From NCBI GenBank assembly GCA_037974665.1, contig CM075771.1, positions 21,339,425-21,403,424 of the forward strand: DNA of 64,000 bases. The letters run 5' to 3'. Shown here one piece after another: positions 36,816 through 47,167 of this stretch. Made by a program: the position numbers and the translations under genes. The notes beneath the pieces were generated by a model. It did no database searches. It worked only from the letters and a program-made list of their open reading frames with translations, and had not been told where the DNA came from. Origin of the DNA: Ehretia macrophylla (taxonomy: Eukaryota; Streptophyta; Magnoliopsida; Boraginales; Ehretiaceae). Every line of letters begins with the position of its first letter. Positions within the stretch are counted from its first letter, which is position 1.

Positions 36816-39366
36816 CAAAAATTTGCACGTCTTTTTTTTTTCAGCAAAGTTGGCTCTCTTCTTCCTCCAACCTGCAGATCAATAGACAATAACGCGGACT
36901 GAGGTAATTTTTTTTTTTTGACATGTCACAAAATGATGATAAAGTGGTTTTTTTTTTTTTTTTTGTGCTTAATAAACTTTACGAAAAATTTAAAAATATG
37001 TAGCAAAGGCGAGTGTTTTAACAAACTATATAAAAAGATTTGTAACTATTACGAGAATTAAATTAAAAGAGTAAAGAGCTAAGTTGGTCTAGCAATTTGT
37101 TGAGGAGATAGCAAGATAGCAAGTTGGTCTATATCGAATGGGAGATACTTGGTTGAATGATTGCTTGGTAACTTATATAGAGAGAGATGTATTTAATAGC
37201 ATTGACAATGAGTTGATTATTCAATGATTTCAAAATATGACAACACGTTGAGAGCAGTTGTAAAAGATACTTTTTTTATTTACAAAGACTTCATAAATAT
37301 TTTAGTGCTTATATTTTTGTAATTGTTATATGCTTTAGTACGCTTATTTCTTCATAATTGCTATAATGTTCTTAAATAATTTATCTATAGATGAGTTTTC
37401 CGAGCCCCAGTTATTAACCTTGACTCGAGATACTTGTAGTGCACACCCTAATCCCAAGTGTCTGGGTTTGCCACTGGTTACACACGCTCTCTCTCCCTCT
37501 CTTTCACTAAATGCCCGATATGTGTATAATTTCGTGTTATAAGAGGTAAACAAGGAAATCAAGCAAGAAAGACTATGCTCATTTTCGTCCGTTGATCACA
37601 AAATTAGTCACCTATATGCATGACACAAGTTTGTTAAGTAGCGTGGGATTTTTAATAACAATTACGTTTATTTTTCATGTTTTCTTGTTAGACATCGTTA
37701 GTTCGGAGTAGTGAGATTAAACCTCATCGTACCAATACAAAATTCTCAGCTTTTTGAATTGGAGATTTACACTTGGAATAAAACTTTTGCATTAATTTAT
37801 TTTTCACTTCCAGTTTCATACTCAGAAATCTAAACAAATAAAGGATACCGAAGTGCTAATATTATCTAAACATGACATAATCTTAAAACACAATGAAAAA
37901 TGAGATGCATGGTATGTGCTAGTACTTAAAAACGTTGTTGTTGAATTCCAGTAAGTTGTAAAATATGTGGTCCGGGTGGAATTTCTTAATTTTTTTTTAA
38001 TTCATTTATCCTTCTAGAATTCTAGTTGCCATTTAATTTGAAATCACTGATATAAAAGTGAGTGTCACATAGCGGAAGAGAAGAAAATATAGGAGGTTTT
38101 TTTATTTATTTTTTATTTTTTTTATGACACGAAATTCCCTTTGAAATTAAAGTCTTACGGGCCCACTAAGAGTTTCAAAATCCGGAATACATGATCATAT
38201 CATGGTTGTAGTTTTTTTATTAGTGAAAATGTCCACGAGGAAGAATTGTTCCTCAAATTGATCACCCGATGTCTGTAAGTCATTCTTTCTTCACCAGCAA
38301 GTGTATACTATCGGAGATGGTGGTTGATCTTGATATCTACTTACTTGAAATTGGCAATGCAGGCACTTCACTTTGCTTACGGCTTGGACAATGACAATGA
38401 GTTTCTATTATTTGAAAATTTTTAAATATCGTCATATATCATAGGGTGATGTTTCACTCCTCTCGATATGGTAAACATTCTTACTATATAAAGAGAAATA
38501 TATCATTTAATGTGTAAATTCTTAGCATACGGAGAAGAAGAAAAGTGTAATATCCCACATCGGAGGAATATAGTGTAATTGTGTGGTTTATAAGTGAGTG
38601 TTGTGGGTATAAGAAATAACTTGTATTAACTATTTTGGGTCAGTAGAAAAGAGGGCCTAAATAATTATTTTTTATGTCTAACAACACCAATCGCGCCTAC
38701 GAGTCCGGAGTTCTGACAACTTTTTATGTGTTCAACGTAGTGATCCATTTGGTAGGATTTTAGAGCTCTTTGTTTGGCCAAATAAACAAACATTTCGTTG
38801 AAAGTTCTGCAATGCAAATAACAAATTATTATCAAAGCTTTTTGTTATTTGGCTTAAGTTCTGTTAGTAACATTCTTTCATGGCTGATGCTCCTTTAAGT
38901 CATGAAGACCAATCACGATCCATGAGAAAACAATTTTTGTGGAAAGGATAAACACACCTCGATCTAAGTTTGCCTTTGGCTATCAAATATCCTTTTAGCG
39001 ACAATTAAAATATATGATGAGTCTTTGAAATGTTAATAATAAAAAATTTGAAAGCAGATTGATCTTATAGCACCTTAGACACTAGGATCTAATCATTTTA
39101 TTACTATTCTTATACTATTCTTCTTAATAATTTTGTTAAAATTACATTATATTATGCTCGAATATTGGCTATGTTTTGGTCGAATAGAGAATTATATATA
39201 TAGGCAATATTAATTATAACCTCATAGGTAAGTGCAAAACTAATCTTCAAGAGTTTTTTTTTTTTTTTGGCGTATTAAGCAAGTGATTCATTCAAGTGAA
39301 TGTTATTAATTCTAAACAAGAGGAAGGGCCGTGAGCCTTATTGAGAGATTGAGACTTTTATGATAA

Positions 39367-39630
39367 AGAAAGGATATCAAATAGTAGAAGATTAATTAAA
39401 AAGTTTCAAAAAAAATATTAATCGAAAGTCCCTTCAACACAAACAGATAAAATAAAAAAATAAAAACATTAAAAAGAAAGGATATCAAATAGTAGAAGAT
39501 TAGGCTAATTTAATGCTAACACGTAAGCTTATCTCCTAATTATGTCTCTATTATTGTCAACGTATCTTCTTACTTGTCATAGTAAATTTTCAGTATTAAT
39601 CGAAAGTCCCTTCAACACAAACAGATAAAT
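39367..39630. repeat. Interleaved short direct repeats
   Basis: A block beginning GAAAGGATATCAAATAG and running to AGAAGATTA occurs near 39367 and 39476. A second block, containing CGAAAGTCCCTTCAACAC, occurs near 39420 and 39598. The order A-B-A-B points to a local duplication of about 110-180 bases that later diverged between the blocks. Confidence 0.7.
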
Positions 39631-40212
39631 TAAAATTAATTAAAAAGGTTCAAAAAAACATTCAGATATTCAAATAATTAGACATAGTATATTTACTAAA
39701 TTTTACTATTGTAACACAATTCTACTATGTCGTTCTTTCAATACAACACTCTTACGAATCACGACTCCGTCAACAAACTTATTCAATAAATGTAATTAGC
39801 ATAATATTATATATAAGCTTTCCTTTTAACTATATAAACTAGGAAACATCATCACTGGTAATTAAAAACCTCCAATATTCATTCATCAATCTTTTTTTTT
39901 TTTCTTTTTTTCTTTTTGGTTTGTAAAAAAAGCTGATCAGAGGATTAAGGCGGAATTAAAATGGAGCGGCGAGGCCGGTATCTAAAAACTAGAAAGTAGG
40001 CTAATTGAATGTTAACACAGCGATTGGTATGGACTTTCAACTACCTGGACCACCTTCTTCAATCTCCATAACACTTTTGCATCAAAAAAGCTATCTTAGA
40101 TTGTCAATCCTCACTACCTCAGCCACATACTATTTTCATGGTCACCCCAACAAGTCACAACAACGTGCCCAACTCTCTCATTTCTTTTTAAACCCCCCCT
40201 TCCCTCTCTCCC

Positions 40213-40220
40213 TAATATAA
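40213..40220 (+). promoter_or_regulatory. Probable TATA box of the GPAT gene
   Basis: TAATATAA about 55 bases before the ATG, following a pyrimidine-rich stretch. The same TAATATAACA is kept at 56564-56573 upstream of the dead copy, 70 bases before its ATG. That conservation between duplicates supports its being a promoter element. Confidence 0.55.
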
Positions 40221-40272
40221 CACACCCCACTCCACACACACACAAAATATTCTCCCCCCCTCTCGCTCTCTA

Positions 40273-43051
40273 ATGGGTGCTTATCGCAATTTTGAACCAA
40301 TAACAAAATGCAGCACAGAGGGCAGATCGAATCAAACAGTAGCAGCTGACCTAGATGGTACGCTGTTGGTGTCTAGAAGTGCTTTTCCTTACTTCATGCT
40401 TATAGCTTTAGAAGCTGGAAGCCTTGTGAGGGCACTAGTCCTTCTAACATCGGTCCCTTTTGTATATTTCGTTTACTTATTTGTATCCGAATCCATAGCT
40501 GTCCAAACTTTCATCTTCATCGCATTCGCGGGGTTGAAAGTTAAGGACATTGAACTTGTTTCAAGATCTGTTTTGCCTAAATTCTATGCCGAGGATGTTC
40601 ATCCTGAGACCTGGAAAGTGTTCAACTCTTTCGGGAAGAGATATATAGTTACAGCCAACCCTAGAATTATGGTTGAACATTTTGTGCACAACTTTTTGGG
40701 GGCTGATAAGGTCCTTGGCACTGAGTTGGAAGTATCCAAATCTGGACGTGCCACGGGCTTTGTCAAGAAACCTGGTGTTCTTGTTGCTGACCACAAAAGG
40801 GCTGCAATTGTAAAAGAATTTGGGGCGACTAATCTGCCTGATTTAGGCCTCGGAGATAGAGAGACTGACCATGATTTCATGTCCATATGCAAGGTACGTA
40901 CGTACCACCAATATCACCAATTAATTAATGTCGCTTCTATTTTTATTTAATTTACAAGGTTGTTTTCAAAATTAACGTTGTTAACGTATATTAATTTAGG
41001 GAGTTAATATATATATATATATATTTCTCCATCGGTCTTTAATTAATTATATTTAACAGTTTTTGTAGCTGGTAAAATAAAAATTGGTAATAATATCTTT
41101 TATCACACCCTCCACATTTTTGGTTGGGTTGGTAAGAACTTTTATCGTTGTCATGTAAAAATTGTTATACCTGTGAGGCCATCAACATTGAATTTTTCCA
41201 CTTCGCACAGCTGTTTCAAGTTGTTTCTTGGAAAGAAAGTACCGCGATGACCATTTATATTACCTTTTCAATTTCTTGTGGTAGGTGAGAACTTTCATAG
41301 GATAAATTATACTATTCATTATTTACTCTACTTCAAGATTCATCGGGACCATACATTGTTAGGCTAAAGGTTCGGTTGGTTGAACCCAAACATTTTTTGT
41401 ATTACAATACTCTCCCATAAGTTTTTTATGCAGGTAGTTAAGCTAATCGAGTTTTTACTCTTAATTAAGTGGCAGCTAAAACCGAAGGTATAGTACACAC
41501 CCAACATGCAGCTTTTACGTCCAACAACTTTATCATTCAACTTGCACTTTCTTGAAAATAATAAATTAAAAATTAAACAATAATAAATTTACTTTTAATA
41601 AAAAAATCTTCAAAATCACAACTTATATTCAAGCATCCATCCTATGATTTGGATCGCTTATAAATCTTTCGCAAGGCATTTAATGTCTAGCTAGATTGCT
41701 GCTGATGATCTTGATGTGTATCTAGATCAAAAGCTAGGTTGTTCAATTATTTCACTATAAGCTGCTCAAAAACTTTGCTTCTTATTGTAACTACTTCATT
41801 GAATAAGAAAGAAAAGAGGATGTAACGTTTAACTTAGAGAATTTAACAATTGGATTACATTAGTTGTTGCAAATATTCAAAGGTTTTATGTTCATGATTT
41901 TTTTCTTTCTATATATATTGGCTAACAGGTTAGTCTTCTACTTACACAGCTAATACTTATAAATGGAAATGCGAAAAATAAAAAATATCCTTACTATTTT
42001 TTCTCTATCATACACCATACTCTTTCTCCCTTTTTGGTTATTTATACCGCGCTAATAATTAAAGTAGCAATTCGAAAAGGTTGTGGGTTTTCAAGAATTT
42101 TTCTTGCATAAGTTAATAGATTCATATATGATTTATCTAGTTGTTGGTGAAAATTTGCAGGAAGGGTACATGGTGCCTAGGACAAAGGTGTCACCACTCC
42201 CTAGAAACAAGCTTCTTAGCCCAGTAATTTTCCATGAGGGGCGTTTGGTACAAAGACCTACACCTCTTGTGGCTTTGCTAACCTTCTTATGGCTGCCGGT
42301 AGGTTTTATTCTTTCTCTCATGAGGGTCTATTTCAACATTCCATTGCCAGAACGAATTACTCAATACACCTATACGATACTTGGGATCAAACTCATTGTC
42401 AAGGGTAGCCCTCCTCCTCCACCCAGACAAGGCCATGGCGGAGTACTATTTGTCTGCAACCACCGAACTATCTTGGACCCGGTGGTGATCGCCGTCGCGC
42501 TTGGTAGGAAGATCAGTTGTGTCACTTACAGCATCAGTAAATTCTCAGAATTAATCTCGCCAATTAAAGCAGTTGCATTATCAAGGGAGAGAGAAAAAGA
42601 TGCGGCAAGAATTAAAGAGTTGCTTGAAGAAGGCGACTTAGTGATCTGCCCAGAGGGTACTACTTGTAGGGAACCATTTCTGTTGAGATTTAGTGCACTT
42701 TTCGCTGAGCTTACAGATAGAATCGTGCCTGTGGCGATCAATACAAAACAAAGCGTGTTCTATGGCACGACCGCTCGGGGCTACAAATTTCTGGACCCTT
42801 ACTTTGTGTATATGAATCCAAGGCCAACATATGAGATCACATTCTTGAATCAATTACCCATGGAGCTCACTTGCAAAGGTGGAAAAACAGCGATTGAAGT
42901 TGCTAACTACATTCAAAGGGTGCTGGCCGGAACGCTCGGCTTCGAGTGCACGAATTTGACTAGGAAGGACAAATACGCGATGATCGCCGGAACGGACGGC
43001 CGTGTCCGATCAGTGAAGGAAAAGACGACGACTGAAGAAAATAAGAAGTAA
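40273..43051 (+). CDS. GPAT6: Glycerol-3-phosphate 2-O-acyltransferase, GPAT4/6/8 (cutin) type
   Basis: Transfers a (hydroxy-)fatty acyl group from acyl-CoA to the sn-2 position of glycerol-3-phosphate, an endoplasmic-reticulum step in cutin monomer assembly. Two exons, 40273-40893 and 42161-43051, with a GT..AG intron of 1267 bp. The joined frame gives 503 residues, the usual length. The N-terminal HAD phosphatase-like domain keeps DLDGT (26-30) and [16 protein letters not shown] (192-207), as in the bifunctional members that release 2-monoacylglycerol. The C-terminal acyltransferase domain has NHRTILD (HX4D, H308 and D313), [27 protein letters not shown] (EGTTCR 372-377) and IVPVAI. Hydrophobic segments lie around 38-80 and 240-265. 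[13 protein letters not shown] and [13 protein letters not shown] match GPAT6 best by memory, but GPAT4 or GPAT8 remains possible. It is intact. A broken tandem copy lies at 56.6-61.6 kb. Confidence 0.95.
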
Positions 43052-43284
43052 ATGCTAGCTGTAATTCTCTGTTGTTCTCCTAGTAGATTAATTCTGAGTC
43101 TTTCATGCAGAAGATGGAAAATCCAAAAACAGAAAATAATGCTTCTTATTGTCTTAATGATGGCAAACATTATTAATTGGTCATATGAATATTGTTTTTT
43201 CGTATATACAAGGTCCTAATTTGATGTTAATTATAAGATGCATCAACATGATTAATTTTTGTAGAAAATTCATCAAGCTTTACA

Positions 43285-43815
43285 TAGTGTTTGGATTGCA
43301 CAAAGGAATGGAAGGGAAAGTAAAGTGGAGGAAAAAAAATAAAGGAAAGGGAAGAAAGTGAATTATCTTGTTTGGATTGTAAAAAAATAATAATATAAAT
43401 GAAAAGAAAGAATCTTATGATCTTTTGTTTAGATTGGAGAAAAAAAAGAAATGAAATGATCTTATGATCTTTTGTTTAGATTGAAGAAGAAAATGAAATG
43501 AAAGGATTTTATGATCTTTTGTTTAGATTAGAGAAGAAAAAAAAAGAAAAATAATAATTTTAAATGTAAAATTACTTAAGTATCTTTTTTTATTTTTATA
43601 ATCATGAAATATGTATGGACAAAAAAGATATTTTATGGTGAAACCTTTCCTTTTCTCTTCAAATACCTCAAATTGAAAAGTTTAAAAAATCATTTAATTA
43701 AAAGAAATGAAAAATTTTTCGCACCCCTTTATATTTTTTACTTATTTCAGAGAAGGATTTATTATCTCCTTTTATTCCTTTATTTTTCTTTAAAAATGTA
43801 AATCCAAACAAGCTG
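43285..43815. repeat. MITE-like inverted-end block with ~60-bp internal repeats, just 3' of GPAT
   Basis: The left part reads GTGTTTGGATTGCACAAAGG and the right part ends AATCCAAACAAGCTG, so the ends are partly complementary. Inside (about 43388-43535) the phrase TTATGATCTTTTGTTTAGATT occurs three times at ~60-base intervals. The block is absent from the equivalent position 3' of the dead GPAT copy (62150-62250), which supports insertion after the duplication. Exact ends and a target duplication were not resolved. Confidence 0.5.
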
Positions 43816-43998
43816 TTAAACTTCGAAAGTGAACATAATTAATGGTCTTTGTGGCCTGTAAGAGATGATAGTTCGGTGCTTATAGAAAAGGAAAACGACA
43901 GTGCCCGAAGGTCGAGGAAAATTGATGATCCCTTGTCTTCTTTTACCTGCTTTCAATCAAAATCAGCAAAATGATGGTTTTGATTTTTGAATTACTTA

Positions 43999-44875
43999 GG
44001 CTCCGTTTGTTTGTTGTAAAATATTTTTCTGGAAAATATTTTTTAGATTTTACGGTGTTTGGTAACACTAAAAAATTGGTCAACTGTAAAATGTTTTCCT
44101 GTCAAAAATTGCGGCTGCTTTTTCTTAATTTTACGGTGTTTGGTAACACCGGAAAATTGGTCAACCGTAAAATATTTTCCGGTCAACAATTGCAGCTAGT
44201 ACAAAATTATGTAAAATGTTTTCATGTCATTTGGGATAAGAAAACATTTTACCGAACTTACGGTACATCCAAACACCAGAAAATATTTTCCAGTATTCTA
44301 TTTTCCAGTAAAATATTTTACCTCAATAAGTTATTTTACAGCAAACAAACAAAGTCATGTAAAATATTTTATATTCTAGAAAAACACTTTTCACGAAAAA
44401 TATTTTACACAAGTAAATTATTTTACGACAAACAAACGGAGCCTTAGGCTCCGTTTGTTTGTCGTAAAATAATTTATTTGTAAAAAATATATTTTTTTAA
44501 AATAAAATATTTTATAGGATTTAGTTTATTTGTTATAAAATAACTTATTAAGAAAAAATATTTTTTTAAAAAATAAAATACTGAAAAATATTTTATGGTA
44601 TTTGAATGTACCGTGAGTTCCGTTAAATATTTTCTTATCCCAAAGAAAATGAAAACATTTTTCAGAATTTTGTACTAGCTGTAATAGTTGATTAAAAAAT
44701 ATTTTACAATTGATTAATTTTTCGGTGTTATCAAATACCGTAAAATTAAGCAAAAACAGCCGTAATTTTTGATCGAAAAATATTTTACAGTTAATCAATT
44801 TTTTGATGTTATCAAACATCGTAAAATTCAAAAAATATTTTATGAGAAAATATTTTACTGCAAACAAACGGAGCC
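43999..44875. mobile_element. Two MITEs in inverted orientation forming an 877-bp palindrome
   Basis: Arm 1 (43999-44443) starts GGCTCCGTTTGTTTG and ends CAAACAAACGGAGCC. After TTA (44444-44446) comes arm 2 (44447-44875), again starting GGCTCCGTTTGTTTG and ending CAAACAAACGGAGCC. Arm 2 is the reverse complement of arm 1 throughout its length, with scattered changes. The whole unit is flanked by TTACTTA (43992-43998 and 44876-44882), which fits a 7-8-bp duplication of hAT-type elements. Apparent reading frames here (43971-44447 + and 44526-44867 -) are translations of the two arms and are not genes. Confidence 0.82.
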
Positions 44876-45190
44876 TTACTTACGGAGAATTCTTCCATCC
44901 ATCAACGACGGTAGAAATGGGCAAATTGACGAAAACTGTTGCATAAGGTTACTCTTTATAACGTCAGACGTTTCCAAAACGTTTGACGTTCATGGCCCAC
45001 TTTGTTTTTCAATTCAATATATAAGGGATAATTACTAAATTATCCCCTGAATCCAAAAATCATGAGTACGGGCAAAAAGTCTACTTTATCCTTAAAAGAA
45101 AATTACATTCTTGACCTTTCACGATTTACGACAAGGAAACTAACTCCTCAAACAACGATCAACTCAGCGTCTTTCAAACCTGCAAAAGAA

Positions 45191-45658
45191 CTATTCATCT
45201 TTTTTTTTTTTTCTGTCGAATTTCATCTTCTTTTTCAATGTCACAAACACATTAGTGGTGTCCTCCACATTCTTCACCGAAAACAACCCTTTTTCAATAT
45301 CCTTCTCCTCCAAACACACGCCGGAGCAACATATCACCACCCTCTCCACACTTTCCTTGAATTGTGCAGCCATACTGTAGGCAACAAACCCATCGTAGCT
45401 TAGCCCAACCACCACCGTCTTCTCCACCGAGTTAGCCTCCATGACTCGCTTCACACACTGAGCCTAGAATATCTCTGTCCGTTCCTGCCGAGTCGTGAAC
45501 GACTCATCGAAGAATAATAAGTCTGGGACGTAAGAAACATAAGGAAAATAGGAATATTGTTCCTCTAGTTGCAAAGAAATATTATCAGAAAAACTTAATC
45601 TTCCCTCATCTTTGCCAGTAACGATCACAAGCGCCACCGCCACTGTCATCTCCATCAC
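45191..45658 (-). pseudogene. Alpha/beta-hydrolase gene fragment with stop codon
   Basis: Read on the minus strand, the fragment contains YVSYVPDLLFFDESFTTRQER, then an in-frame TAG in place of an expected Gln (EIF*AQCVKRVME), then VEKTVVVGLSYDGFVAYSM and FKESVERVVICCSGVCLEEKD. This is the nucleophile-elbow region of plant alpha/beta hydrolases, where the usual pattern is GLSYGGF; here the second Gly is Asp. It ends in a lysine-rich run of uncertain origin, and the lid and catalytic Asp/His regions are missing. The N-terminal frame (from about 45658) does not look like a normal family start. It sits inside the TE-rich block that interrupts the left duplication unit, so a transposon may have carried it there, but no enclosing element ends were found. 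Confidence 0.7.
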
Positions 45659-45724
45659 AGGTACGTCTTTTACCTCACCGTTGTGGTAAAATACTGTATC
45701 TTTTAAGGTTATTTGAGTGTAGCG

Positions 45725-47035
45725 TTATTTTTTAGCATTATTTATTCATTGATTTTTCTTATTCAGATAATTTATAAAAAAATTTCTTGCATGCCTTGAT
45801 TGGAAAAAAGTAGATTTTGAGGCCTTTTAACATCTACCAGTTAAGAAAGTTTGAAACTTTTAACGATTTTGGTGTTTATTAGTTGCAGTTAACATCTTCT
45901 CTTTAGTAAGCTACTACTAATTTTCATATTATTGTCATTGAATTTTCTGATTCCTAATGATATATATGTATTTTTTGCTTGCCTTGTGTGGAAAAAGCTA
46001 TACCTTGAGCTTTGCCCTTTCACGAATAAGAGTAAAGGATGCCTCTATCACACGATTTTTCCCCTTCTCCGTCAAGTCCTTTGGAACGTTTATAGCATTC
46101 CGCTTTTGCAAAGAATGAATGCCCATCCTCCCAATGTTCCTCTTCTTGTGATTGGGCTTCTCAAAATCTAATTCTATTGTGTTTCTTTCATATGTTGTGA
46201 AACTTAGCTTAGCTAGTCAGAGTTTGGAAGGCTAAGTGTAATATCCATATTTGAAGGCTTCATAGCTTTCAGCATGATACTAGAAGGATGAATCAATGTT
46301 ATGTTTGCTGCAATTAGCTCACAATGACAACCTCAGTTGAGTATAGTTATTGGAGAAGTAGGGTTTAAAATTGGGGCTTTAGTGTGAAGATTGACGGAAA
46401 TAGAATTGGAATAGTCTTAGAGATTCTTTGGCAGGGCAAGAAAAGGAAAATTGGTTTACTTAAAGAAGATTGTAGAAATGTACAGGCTTATATACACCTA
46501 AACAAAATTTACTAAATAATTAATATAAACCTGAAGCTGTTTAACAAGACAGCAACCTAACAGAAGAAAGTCAATAAAATTCACATAAACCTCCTTAAAG
46601 AATCAACATATGTTTCCTCTTCAGTGATTTATTATATATATTTGACTAAAACATAATTCTTTAAAGCCAAACAGATGCATAAGAATGAAAAAAGAAAATT
46701 CTTGATGATATAAAACATGTCATTAATGATTTCGGGTGTTTGATAAGGAAATAGCCTGATTTGAATTGAATTTAGTATCTACTCTTTTTTAAGCTGCTGC
46801 TAATTTTTATTTCTTTGTCATTGATTTTTCTCATTCTTGATTATATAAAACATCTATTTTGCATGCCGAGATTGGAAAAGTAGACTTTCAGGCCTTTTTA
46901 ATATCTATCTTTTTAGAAAGTTCAAAACTTTATAACTATTTTAGTTGATTGAACTGAAATTAACATCTTTTCCTTTGTATGCTGCTGTTAATTTCCATAT
47001 TTTTTTTCATTGAATTCTCTAATTCTTGATGGATG
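45725..47035. repeat. Pair of ~230-bp diverged direct repeats 1 kb apart
   Basis: 45725-45960 and about 46785-47035 share the order 'CATTGATTTTTCTTATTC', 'TTGCATGCC...GATTGGAAAA', 'AGTAGA..TT..AGGCCTTTT', 'AACATCT' and 'TCATTGAATTTTCT'. Each copy also repeats the phrase TAATTT..AT.TTT..TCATTGA at both ends. The repeats lie upstream of the Ulp1-like pseudogene and may be subterminal repeats of the element that carried it. Confidence 0.6.
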
Positions 47036-47167
47036 CAATTGCATAAATTATTATATTCATGTATATGCTTGGATATAGCTTAAAATAGATATATGTGCAT
47101 ATTGTATTCGTTGTTTGAACTTGATACATGTAATCTGACATAAAAAGTCTTTTGATATAAAAACCGA

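Larger units (their letters stand above)
29936..39930. other. Long gene-free region
   Basis: About 10 kb without a supportable gene. Contents that can be named are the (TA)n tract at 33893-33931, a 26-base direct repeat at 34359-34384 and 34423-34448, the palindrome cluster at 36725-36815, a fragment starting TGTAATATCCCACATCGG at 38547 (a phrase common in dispersed plant repeats), and short direct repeats at 39367-39630. 34140-34390 is T/G-rich and resembles a LINE 3' tail, at low confidence. Confidence 0.4.

Noticed and set aside
38547-38720. Possible solo LTR starting TGTAATATCCCACATCGG
   Set aside because: The start phrase is common in plant repeats, but no CA end with a matching 5-bp duplication was found.
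43971-44867. Open frames of 158 (+) and 113 (-) codons with similar Lys/Phe/Asn-rich text
   Set aside because: They are the same MITE sequence translated from the two arms of a palindrome; composition is that of AT-rich repeat DNA and no domain is visible.
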